Below are positions 17,834-25,041 of a DNA stretch of 33,789 nt, piece by piece. The stretch spans positions 1 through 33,789 of the forward strand of contig NZ_FUXH01000019.1 in the NCBI RefSeq assembly GCF_900167225.1, written 5' to 3'. The notes under the pieces were generated by a model that was given only the letters and a program-made list of their open reading frames with translations, searched no databases and was not told where the DNA came from. A program made the translations under genes and the position numbers. Each line of letters begins with the position of its first letter. Positions within the stretch are counted from its first letter, which is position 1. Source of the DNA: Porphyromonas crevioricanis (GTDB taxonomy: Bacteria > Bacteroidota > Bacteroidia > Bacteroidales > Porphyromonadaceae).

Positions 17834-18343
17834 TTACTTCAATCTCTTGGCTGGAAAGAGGGGAGAAGGATCTACCGCCCTGATCACACCATGCTTGTCT
17901 ACCAGATAAGTATGAAAACTCTTCGATAAGGCATGGAGCTGTCCGGCATGAATCTTCTCGGCAAAGAGACCAATATGGCTCTGTCTTTCTTTGTCAAGCC
18001 CATCTATAGAGGCCGTGCGCCTATAGACGGCCGGGTCGGGATCGAGAGAAACAGCCCTGTAAGCAACAAGATTACGTACCTTTTCAGCGGAGGCAAAGAA
18101 GTTTTGCCAGCGGATATTTTCGGCACGACTCTCTCCATCATAGGAAGCCCAGAAATGCACCAGCATATACTCTGCAGGCATATCCGTAGCCTCATCCGAT
18201 ACCGAAGCCAAAGATTTGATTCCCGGCAATACATCTCCTACACCAAAGGCTTCGGAGCTATCTCTTTCGTCCCGTACAGCTCCCGTCATCAGGAGAAGGG
18301 AAAAGAGAAATACGATGCCGAAAATTACGTGCTTTGAATTCAT
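17834..18343 (-). CDS. Secreted thioredoxin-fold protein lacking the CxxC
   Basis: A 169-aa protein from the preferred ATG at 18343; the frame extends 7 codons further. An N-terminal hydrophobic signal (V-I-F-G-I-V-F-L-F-S-L-L-L-M-T-G) suggests export to the periplasm. The core reads H-F-W-A-S-Y-D-G-E-S-R-A-E-N (63-76), which aligns with the F-W-A-x-W-C-x-x-C-R-x-E motif of TlpA/AhpC-type thioredoxin folds but carries Asp69 and Ser72 where the two active cysteines belong. The later segment F-H-T-Y-L-V-D-K-H-G-V-I-R-A-V-D matches the family beta strands. Without the cysteines, disulfide chemistry is not expected; a binding or structural role is possible. Confidence 0.75.
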   Translation of the reverse strand: MNSKHVIFGIVFLFSLLLMTGAVRDERDSSEAFGVGDVLPGIKSLASVSDEATDMPAEYMLVHFWASYDGESRAENIRWQNFFASAEKVRNLVAYRAVSLDPDPAVYRRTASIDGLDKERQSHIGLFAEKIHAGQLHALSKSFHTYLVDKHGVIRAVDPSPLFPAKRLK

Positions 18344-18367
18344 TGTTTTCCTTTTAAGTTTCACATC

Positions 18368-18454
18368 CCATATCCTCTCAGTTGCAGGCTTCAGCTCGCG
18401 TTGTAGGCCGGCTCCTTGTCACAAAAGCTCTTCTGCTCCTGCGACCGGATATGG
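18368..18454 (-). promoter_or_regulatory. Possible structured 5' leader of the thioredoxin-fold gene
   Basis: CCATATCC (18368-18375) and GGATATGG (18447-18454) are exact complements enclosing a GC-rich stretch within the roughly 175-nt untranslated leader. I do not recognise a known riboswitch class. Confidence 0.25.
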
Positions 18455-18525
18455 TCCCTGACTTTCAGGTCATGTGCAGCAAGAGAATGGTCGCTACCAT
18501 TCTTCGCAACGGAAAGCACACGGAG

Positions 18526-18533
18526 CAAAGGTA
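18526..18533 (-). promoter_or_regulatory. -7 box of the thioredoxin-fold gene
   Basis: Read on the minus strand: TACCTTTG, a perfect match. The predicted start near 18519 leaves about 175 nt of leader before the ATG at 18343. No clear -33 box. Confidence 0.5.
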
Positions 18534-18861
18534 TACAAAACAATAAATATGATGAGAAACGGTGATATACGAGCCTAATTGAGTATCAAAAACTTACAAT
18601 ATTCCGAGGTGAGAGCAAAGCCCGGAAACATCACAGTTAAGTAAAATTAAGAGAAGAGGACCTCGCTCAAACAAGGGTGCCACAGAGGTTGATTGCACGG
18701 TATCCGTAGATGTTAGGACACATAGATTTGTCAGACATTGGATGTGATAGAGGTTGCTATCCTTCTTTATACAATATCAAACAGCTCAATAGCAGGTGAA
18801 ATATATCCCTCGTAATAGCAGTCTCATATTCTGTTGCATGTAGAATTGCAATCGGATAGAT
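18534..18861. other. Intergenic region between divergent promoters
   Basis: AT-rich DNA with no supported gene, hairpin terminator or repeat. It separates the minus-strand thioredoxin-fold promoter from the plus-strand ABC operon promoter. Confidence 0.4.
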
Positions 18862-18891
18862 TTTGTATTGCCGAAAGTTTGTATACATTTG
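18862..18891 (+). promoter_or_regulatory. Promoter of the ABC/GntR operon
   Basis: TTTG (18862-18865), 18 nt, TACATTTG (18884-18891). Just downstream, an imperfect inverted repeat (CTACTTA ... TAATGTAG, 18899-18917) lies across the predicted start and could be the operator of the GntR regulator encoded in the operon. Confidence 0.65.
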
Positions 18892-19043
18892 CACTGTACT
18901 ACTTATGTGGTAATGTAGACCGCTCTAAAGAGCTCAAGGCTCATAGGGTAGGGGAGAGGGAAGGCGACAGAATAGCCAGAAGACTTCCGCAAAGAGCTGT
19001 CTAACAATGAGTTTAATTCATTATTTATCAAAAACAAACGAGT

Positions 19044-19886
19044 ATGATAGACATCAAAAATCTCCATTTCCGTTACAGTCGGACTTCTCCTCTTCTTTTC
19101 GAGAATATGAGTCTGCAACTCCCCTCCGGTAGCATCTGTGGACTGCTCGGACGCAATGGAGAGGGCAAAACCACTATGTTGAAGCTCATCGCAGGTAGTT
19201 TGTTAGCCTCGGACGGAGAGCTTGAAGTTCTCGGGAAAAATCCGCAACAACGCGAACCAAAATTTCTACAACAAGTATTTCTTTTGCCCGAAATTGTGAA
19301 TACGCCGGCCATCAGAGTGGGTAATTACTTAGACATGATGGCACGGTTCTACCCGGACTATGACAACGATATTGCTGATGAAGCTCTGCGAACTTTCGAT
19401 ATCAATAGAGATATGAAGCTCGGCAAAGTATCTCAAGGACAGAGAAAAAAAGCAGTCATTACATTGGCGATGGCTGTCCGTACTCCTCTGTTGCTCATGG
19501 ACGAGCCAACCAACAGCCTCGACATCCCCTCGAAAGCTGCTTTCAGACAACTGATGGCCCGATACACGCAGGACGAACAGACGGTATTGATTAGCACTCA
19601 TCAGGTGAGAGACCTGGAGTCCCTTATCGACCGCATCCTGATGCTGGAGAATAACCGAATTGTTTGTAATGAGACAATAATATCTCTGGGACAGAAATTC
19701 CGTTTTGCTCCTTGCAACAAAGAGCAGACACCACCTCTCTATACTGAACCTTCGCCCATGGGAACAATGGGAGTGTTTCCTAAGGGAGAACAAGCCACAG
19801 AGGACGAATTTTTCTCCATCGAACTGTTCTTTAATGGAATGATTAGCAACCCCCAAGGCTTTGCCAATATTATGAAGCGGAGCTGA
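19044..19886 (+). CDS. ABC transporter ATP-binding protein
   Basis: A 280-aa cytosolic ATPase subunit. Walker A is G-R-N-G-E-G-K-T-T (36-44), the signature is a variant S-Q-G-Q-R (130-134) rather than SGGQ, Walker B is L-L-L-M-D-E-P (149-155), and the switch histidine follows in S-T-H-Q. About 50 extra C-terminal residues (after roughly 215) look family-specific. It is first in a three-gene operon with a membrane partner and a YtrA-like GntR regulator, an arrangement known from cell-envelope stress and antibiotic-responsive exporters. The substrate is unknown. Confidence 0.93.
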   Translation: MIDIKNLHFRYSRTSPLLFENMSLQLPSGSICGLLGRNGEGKTTMLKLIAGSLLASDGELEVLGKNPQQREPKFLQQVFLLPEIVNTPAIRVGNYLDMMARFYPDYDNDIADEALRTFDINRDMKLGKVSQGQRKKAVITLAMAVRTPLLLMDEPTNSLDIPSKAAFRQLMARYTQDEQTVLISTHQVRDLESLIDRILMLENNRIVCNETIISLGQKFRFAPCNKEQTPPLYTEPSPMGTMGVFPKGEQATEDEFFSIELFFNGMISNPQGFANIMKRS

Positions 19887-19949
19887 CAACAGACTTCTCC
19901 TCCGAGAGAGGGACAACTCGTCTATAAATACATATCACAGAAACATACA

Positions 19950-20714
19950 ATGGAAAGAATACAACAAAACAAATTTGCAGACGGATTCTTCAATCGTATT
20001 GCCAAAATTCTCCATATGGAGATACAAAGCCATGGCAAAAACCTGCTGACTTTAGGGCTCATTATCATGGGGGCTATTTTTGTCGGAGAACACTTGCTGT
20101 TCTATGTAAATGGATCAAAGATGATTGCCTTTGATCATGCACTGTCTTTCACCGCATGCTCGATGGCTCTTTTTGTCTTCTACACCTATAGGATTAACAG
20201 GCGGGTAAACGGGGTCAACCCGATTGCCTATACAATTCTTCCGGCCTCCAATCTGGAAAAGTTCATTAGTATGTGGATTATCGGGCTGGTATTGTTTGTC
20301 TTCTCCTTTGTGATAAGTCAGCTTGCCTATACCCTTACTTGGATTTCAATCCCCAATGGTGTACTCTCATTGAACAGTCTGGTTATCAGTGGAGCCCCCA
20401 AAGTAGAAATGGGCTATACAACATTGGATTTCAAAGAATTGTATAATGGGGCTCTTTCTAATCCCGGCTTTTTCTTCCTATTGACTTCCTCTATTTGTTC
20501 GTCGATCTTTTTCCGGCGATACCTTGTGGCTGTATTTTCTTGCATAGCGATGTACATACTCTTGGCTTTTGGTTATTCCCTGCTCATATCCAACATTGGG
20601 GATATAATGGCTTATCAAAAAGAATTGCGTTGGTCGTATCTCCTTACGATAGGAGGTCTCGCCTTGTTGTTCTTTTTCCTATCTTACCATTCACTGAAAC
20701 GGAAACAGATATGA
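19950..20714 (+). CDS. ABC transporter membrane subunit (permease)
   Basis: A 254-aa polytopic protein with about six hydrophobic segments (for example 34-52, 62-81, 108-130, 169-186, 193-215 and 228-248). It has no clear motif, as is usual for permeases of this class. It lies between the ATPase and the GntR regulator, and its stop overlaps the regulator start (ATGA, 20711-20714), so it is the transport partner of the ATPase. Confidence 0.82.
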   Translation: MERIQQNKFADGFFNRIAKILHMEIQSHGKNLLTLGLIIMGAIFVGEHLLFYVNGSKMIAFDHALSFTACSMALFVFYTYRINRRVNGVNPIAYTILPASNLEKFISMWIIGLVLFVFSFVISQLAYTLTWISIPNGVLSLNSLVISGAPKVEMGYTTLDFKELYNGALSNPGFFFLLTSSICSSIFFRRYLVAVFSCIAMYILLAFGYSLLISNIGDIMAYQKELRWSYLLTIGGLALLFFFLSYHSLKRKQI

Positions 20715-21085
20715 ATATAAATGACATACAACGCTTCAGCATCTTCACTCGCATTGCCGAATTGGTCAAGGATCGCATCATGTTGGGGGAGTATCAGGTC
20801 AATGAGCGCATTCCCTCTGTGCGGGAGCTGGCTTCGGAAATGCAGGTCAATCCCAATACGGTTGTGAGAGCTTTCGATCGCTTGGTGCTGGCCGGAATTA
20901 TTTATCCCAAGCGAGGAATGGGGTTCTTTGTTTCCGAACAAGCAGCAGAACGCATTGCTGCCGACCGCAGAAAAGCATTTGAGGAAGAAGTTTTGCCGGC
21001 TATTTTCGGGGAAATGGAGCAGCTGGGCGTATCAATGGAGGAAGTACTTGAGATCTTCCGCATATACAAAAACTCAAAGCACTAA
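20711..21085 (+). CDS. GntR family regulator, YtrA-like
   Basis: A 124-aa repressor with an N-terminal winged helix (P-S-V-R-E-L-A-S-E-M-Q-V-N-P-N-T-V-V-R-A, near 34-53, with the wing R-G-M-G-F-F-V) and only a short C-terminal helical tail. This is the YtrA subfamily layout, which lacks a large ligand domain. The ATG at 20711 overlaps the permease stop and is preferred over longer frames starting inside the permease gene. It probably represses its own operon. Confidence 0.92.
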   Translation: MNINDIQRFSIFTRIAELVKDRIMLGEYQVNERIPSVRELASEMQVNPNTVVRAFDRLVLAGIIYPKRGMGFFVSEQAAERIAADRRKAFEEEVLPAIFGEMEQLGVSMEEVLEIFRIYKNSKH

Positions 21086-21111
21086 AAAGGTAATAGGAAA
21101 CTGTTGCATGT

Positions 21112-21146
21112 GGGGCTGTGGCAAAATTCGATTTTGCCACAGCCCC
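21112..21146 (+). terminator. Hairpin terminator of the ABC/GntR operon
   Basis: A perfect 16-bp stem (21112-21127 with 21131-21146) closed by TCG, 26 nt after the GntR stop. Only a weak T run follows, so it may also act as an RNA-stabilising end. Confidence 0.65.
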
Positions 21147-21200
21147 ATTTGAGTGCGTTAGAATGCGCAAAATGCAAAGCACTGAGACTGAAGGGTATGC

Positions 21201-21460
21201 TCACTATACATACACAGCCCGTAAGGCTATTAAGACACTTAACACCATGCTGAGGCATCGTAAAGGACATTTCTCACTATACATACACAGTCCGTAAGGC
21301 TTATCAAGACTTTTGTTTGGTTAGTTTTTTATTTTACCTTTGCGATCGTCATATACATAGTCTGTAGGGCTATTAAGACTGCATGACGAATTCGGGCGAT
21401 TCCTTATCCTGTAACTGCATGCACTCACCATACAAGAATAGTCTGTAGGGCTATTGAGAC
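21201..21460. CRISPR. Four degenerate CRISPR-like repeats
   Basis: Four related units lie at 21201-21236, 21274-21310, 21344-21379 and 21425-21460. Each is about 36 nt and ends AGTCTGTAGGGCTATTAAGAC or close to it. The first two differ by one change plus an inserted/changed stretch near the 3' end; the last two are more diverged. The gaps are 37, 33 and 45 nt, fitting CRISPR spacers for the first but less so for the last. The second gap contains a promoter (21312-21342). This looks like a decayed array, or a small repeat-bearing RNA locus. It lies about 0.5 kb upstream of the type III-B operon. Confidence 0.6.
21312..21342 (+). promoter_or_regulatory. Promoter inside the CRISPR-like repeats
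   Basis: TTTG (21312-21315), 19 nt, TACCTTTG (21335-21342), an excellent -33/-7 pair. The predicted start (about 21349) falls at the beginning of the third repeat. Confidence 0.6.
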
Positions 21461-21514
21461 CTCAATTGCGCCACCTCCGGGGATCTGCTGGTACTGGCGC
21501 ATTGGGGTTTTTTT
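21349..21514 (+). ncRNA. Candidate small RNA carrying two CRISPR-like repeats
   Basis: A promoter at 21312-21342 predicts a start near 21349. The transcript would contain the repeats at 21344-21379 and 21425-21460 and end at a terminator at 21467-21514, giving about 165 nt. No coding frame is convincing. Its role is unknown; expression and both ends are predictions from sequence alone. Confidence 0.35.
21467..21514 (+). terminator. Rho-independent terminator after the CRISPR-like repeats
   Basis: TGCGCCA (21467-21473) pairs with TGGCGCA (21495-21501), followed by TTGGGG and seven T (21508-21514). The loop is large (21 nt), so stability is moderate. Confidence 0.5.
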
Positions 21515-21517
21515 GTC

Positions 21518-21555
21518 GAAAGTGCCACAATCCGATCAAGGATTGTGGCACTTTC
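21518..21555 (+). terminator. Second hairpin terminator (repeated element)
   Basis: A perfect 16-bp stem (21518-21533 with 21540-21555) followed by TTTGTTTAG. It matches the ssrA terminator at 489-526, differing by one paired change (C-G to T-A), and about 20 nt of flank are also conserved. Confidence 0.65.
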
Positions 21556-21560
21556 TTTGT

Positions 21561-21953
21561 TTAGAGGGCAGGCCAATTGCCGTGCAAAGGTCTCATGAGG
21601 GGGGCGATGGTATCTTTTCCTTGATTGTTCGGTATTTTTTTTTGAGACATATCAAATTTCTTGAATAGTAATTTGCCCAGTGTGAAGAGTTTACCTCTTG
21701 TCAGTCTTACTCCAATGTTATTTCTTCTTTCTTTTTTACATATATGGTTCACACTCTTGGTTTGTAATTAGAATATGAGATGTTTGTATTAAATTTGTGA
21801 CGGCTGATGGGCTTGAATTACACGGAGGAATCAATTCTTGTTTCAAACCGTATTTGTTGAGATGTCGAAATTGGCTACAGCAAATGAAGGGGATCCAAAG
21901 AATTATGCCGAATGTGACAACAAAGCAATTCTATAGAAAAATGCATATAAGTA
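21561..21953. other. Upstream region of the type III-B operon
   Basis: No supported gene; a 63-codon minus frame (21561-21752) has no family resemblance. A perfect TAAATTTG box lies at 21790-21797, about 157 nt before the corA start, with no well-placed -33 box. It is the only promoter candidate I see for the cas operon. Confidence 0.4.
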
Positions 21954-23537
21954 ATGTTGGGAGAAAATTATAGCAGACATATTTTCATTTTCCCCTTTCA
22001 GTGGGATTATATAACAAAGAAAAAGCACGCCTCCTATAGCGAGAGGACGGATATCAAGAAATTCGACGAATTGTTTTCGGAAGTTAGCCCTCTTAAAAGG
22101 CATTACTTCGAAATAGGCGCTTCGGAAGAGCGCTACAATGAATACACCTATTTTCATCCTTTCGCCCGAAGAGCCCTCTTTGGAACAGAGGAAAACACTT
22201 CGGTCTATCACTACGAACTGAGCGACACCCAAGGCACTTACAACATCTCCGTGAAAGCCGATGGAGGCTCTACAACCTACTCTCTACAACTTGAGAAGAT
22301 AGTCGTGTCCGTGTTCGATACGGGGGTGGGAACGGTAGCCTACTTTCTCCGCAACGACAAACACACTTCATTTGAAGACATCCTCCGCATCAATGACTCG
22401 GGCAGACGCATCTATCCTCAATTTATGGCAAAGGGGAATAGATTAGCCGCCAAAGATTCTTTTCTTGCCGACCGCATTTATGGGAGTTTAGGAGTGCTGG
22501 ATTTTGACGACAACTTCCATCAATTTGAGGGAGAGATCAGTCACAAAAACACCTTTCTACCCCCCGACCATATTCGTCAGGTGTTCGGTTACAACAAAAT
22601 GGATCGAACAGAAGACGATGGGTATCAAAAGTTCGTATTTCATCAAGAGAGCGAACGGAAAGAGATTATTCGCATCTCCCCCGTTATGGACGATAGGATG
22701 TTCTTTATAACCTTCTACCATAGCCCCGATTATGCCCAAAAGCTGAAAGACAAAGTCCCTTTTCTCCCCAGAGAGGAAGAAAATATCGTCAATAAAGATG
22801 AAGACTTTGAAGACCTTTGGTTTCGATACCTTTTTGGGGATGGGAAATACAAAAGTGCGGCTAATGCTTCTGTACAGAGGGAGGATGTCAAGAGAACAAC
22901 CTATGCAAGATGGTCGGGAGGAGGCACTCTCTTCGGTCTAACCAAAGACTCTCTCGTAGGTATTTCAAATGAGAATTTTATCGGGGATCACATTACAACT
23001 ATGTACTACCAAATGGCGACATTGAGCCTTGTGCAACGCTCTACTATACTGCGCTTCAGCAATGAAATAGCCACCATCACACAACAGATATTGGACAAGA
23101 AGACAAAGAGAAAGACCGAAAAGCAGGTCAAAGAGCTGTACGGCAACTATATCCGCTTCCTCAATGAGACGTACTTTCGAGAGGTTACCCCTCAAATACA
23201 GGGCATAGAAATGTACGATATGCTTCAAAACAATATGAACATACGAAAAGATGCTAAAGCTCTCGACGAAGAGATGGGCGAACTTTTCAATTATACGGAA
23301 CTCGAGGAGCAGGGGGTACTCAATAAAACTGCCAACCTCTACCTCCCTATCACGCTGCTTGTTGGCTTTTTAGGTATCAATACTTTTGTTGAAAAAGGGT
23401 GCATCACTCGCCTCTTCAATATCGGGGACCCTTGTCCCTCGACATGGGGGCTCTTGGGTGGCGATATTATTACGCTTATAGTATTTGCCATCTGCCTCTA
23501 CTTTCCAATTAAATATCATCTAAAAAACAAGAAATAG
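21954..23537 (+). CDS. corA: CorA-like membrane effector of type III-B CRISPR
   Basis: A 527-aa protein with a large cytosolic N-terminal domain (I-F-I-F-P-F-Q-W-D-Y at 10-19), a helical stalk and two C-terminal membrane spans (about 461-478 and 501-520). The end of the first span reads G-F-L-G-I-N-T-F, where the GMN motif of CorA magnesium channels becomes G-I-N. It is the first gene of a cmr operon. In Bacteroides fragilis a CorA relative in this position is activated by SAM-AMP made by Cas10 and damages the membrane during infection; that role is inferred here from family and position. The loop between the spans is longer than in usual CorA. Confidence 0.85.
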   Translation: MLGENYSRHIFIFPFQWDYITKKKHASYSERTDIKKFDELFSEVSPLKRHYFEIGASEERYNEYTYFHPFARRALFGTEENTSVYHYELSDTQGTYNISVKADGGSTTYSLQLEKIVVSVFDTGVGTVAYFLRNDKHTSFEDILRINDSGRRIYPQFMAKGNRLAAKDSFLADRIYGSLGVLDFDDNFHQFEGEISHKNTFLPPDHIRQVFGYNKMDRTEDDGYQKFVFHQESERKEIIRISPVMDDRMFFITFYHSPDYAQKLKDKVPFLPREEENIVNKDEDFEDLWFRYLFGDGKYKSAANASVQREDVKRTTYARWSGGGTLFGLTKDSLVGISNENFIGDHITTMYYQMATLSLVQRSTILRFSNEIATITQQILDKKTKRKTEKQVKELYGNYIRFLNETYFREVTPQIQGIEMYDMLQNNMNIRKDAKALDEEMGELFNYTELEEQGVLNKTANLYLPITLLVGFLGINTFVEKGCITRLFNIGDPCPSTWGLLGGDIITLIVFAICLYFPIKYHLKNKK

Positions 23538-23538
23538 C

Positions 23539-23790
23539 ATGGAAATAGGAACTTTAATCTTACTCTCTTTGGTAGTTGCGGGCTCTACTACAATTATTGT
23601 CGTAGCCATTATATGGGGCTACAAACTCAAAATCAAAAAGGAGGAGTTACGTGACAAAACATTGGTCGAACTAGAACGAGAAAGAACAAAGGATTTGAAT
23701 AGATGGCAGAGCTTCTCCGAATCGTTGTTTCAGACCAACAAGGGACTCATGGAAGTCTATTGTAAGAACAATACAAAACAAAAAGAATAG
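23539..23790 (+). CDS. Small single-span membrane protein of unknown function
   Basis: An 83-aa protein with one N-terminal membrane span (about 5-26, rich in Val, Ile and Leu) followed by a highly charged, probably coiled-coil stretch (K-I-K-K-E-E-L-R-D-K-T-L-V-E-L-E-R-E-R). No known domain is recognised. It begins 1 nt after the corA stop and ends 6 nt before cmr1, so it belongs to the operon. Its tight coupling to corA suggests a CorA partner, regulator or immunity-type protein. It does not resemble the DHH-type NrN phosphodiesterase or a lyase. Confidence 0.8.
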   Translation: MEIGTLILLSLVVAGSTTIIVVAIIWGYKLKIKKEELRDKTLVELERERTKDLNRWQSFSESLFQTNKGLMEVYCKNNTKQKE

Positions 23791-23796
23791 ACCACA

Positions 23797-25041
23797 ATGT
23801 ATAAGTTAGAATTTAAATTGGAACAGCATACGCCCATCATCCACTTCCAAGCCAAGGATGTAGGGGCAACGCTTCGCGCCTCCGAGGTCAAACCGAAGCT
23901 CGACAAGTTTGTCTTGATGCAAATAGGTAAGAGGTTTGTAAAGAAAACTGCTTCGACAACAGAAAAAGACTTTATCGAAAAGGGAATAGAATACTTTCAA
24001 AATAAAGATGCAGAGGCTCGTAGAGTGTACGAGGAAGAGAAGAAGAAAGGGAATAAGGATGCAAAATTGGAACTTTGTCTCATCCCCGGACAAGAGGGGG
24101 CCTTGAACTACAAACTCTCCTTTAAGCTAAGCTCTGATGCGAAAGTGCAATATTTCTTGCCTTGTATTAAGGATAAGGGGAAAATAGAAGAAGGGGTAAC
24201 AAATCTTTCAAATACTCCCTATTTTGCTAATGAAGCCAAGATAAAGGAACCTACAAAAGGTCCCGTATGTTTGGCAAATCATTTAGAAGAAGGTTGTGTT
24301 AAAGGCATTGTTTTAATCCATAATAAGGATATGAAAGCAGATATAGAAAAATACTTAGAAGCATTTTTCTTGTTGCATAACTTTGGTGCAAGGCAAACCA
24401 AAGGCTTTGGTAGCTATAGCCTTTGTCTCAACGGAGAAAAAAGGATTGACTCCTTGCCTCAAAAAGTAGTAGAAATCATGAAGAGTTATGGGGTAGAATA
24501 CTGCTTAAAGCACAATTGTTCTAATATATCGGACACTTTCAATACGATTAGATCCTTTCACAACAAATTGAAAACAGGAGACAAAAAAAAGCGCTCTCTT
24601 ATAAGAGAGTATTTCAGAAAAAAGGAGATAGAATGGGAAAAGCCTATCGAAAGAAAGTTGTTATCCTTGCGCATAGAAAAAGACACTCACGAAGATTTTC
24701 CTCAAAAATATGTTCGGGCTTTATTAGGATTACACTCTCTTTTTGATTTTACACACTCAAACCAACAAGTAATAGTATCCAACGAGGATATTGAACGATT
24801 TGCTTCTCCTATTGTGTACAAACCAATAGGTTCTACCATTTTTCTAATTCTGAAAGAAATAGACGAAGACATATTTGGCAAAAAGTTTATTTTTTCATAC
24901 GGAAAGGAGAAGAAAGATGTTTACACACCATCAAAATACACTTTTTCCTTGAAAGAATTAATATCTACAATACCAGAGGTAAAACCAATTTCTACAAAGC
25001 ACAATGAAATACACCGCAATAACCATAGGACCAATAGGTAA
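23797..25041 (+). CDS. cmr1: Cmr1-like RAMP protein of the type III-B complex
   Basis: A 414-aa RAMP-fold protein that should cap the 3' end of the crRNA in the Cmr complex, near target RNA entry. The N-terminal strand and loop L-E-Q-H-T-P-I-I-H-F-Q (8-18) and the Gly-rich motif H-N-F-G-A-R-Q-T-K-G-F-G-S-Y (194-207) support the RAMP/Cmr1 assignment, with position in the operon as the strongest argument. A Lys/Glu-rich insertion lies at 65-90. It overlaps the cas10 start by 38 nt. Confidence 0.78.
   Translation: MYKLEFKLEQHTPIIHFQAKDVGATLRASEVKPKLDKFVLMQIGKRFVKKTASTTEKDFIEKGIEYFQNKDAEARRVYEEEKKKGNKDAKLELCLIPGQEGALNYKLSFKLSSDAKVQYFLPCIKDKGKIEEGVTNLSNTPYFANEAKIKEPTKGPVCLANHLEEGCVKGIVLIHNKDMKADIEKYLEAFFLLHNFGARQTKGFGSYSLCLNGEKRIDSLPQKVVEIMKSYGVEYCLKHNCSNISDTFNTIRSFHNKLKTGDKKKRSLIREYFRKKEIEWEKPIERKLLSLRIEKDTHEDFPQKYVRALLGLHSLFDFTHSNQQVIVSNEDIERFASPIVYKPIGSTIFLILKEIDEDIFGKKFIFSYGKEKKDVYTPSKYTFSLKELISTIPEVKPISTKHNEIHRNNHRTNR

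Noticed and set aside
21561-21752. 63-codon minus-strand frame upstream of corA
   Set aside because: No start signal or recognisable domain; it ends in a repeat-associated flank.
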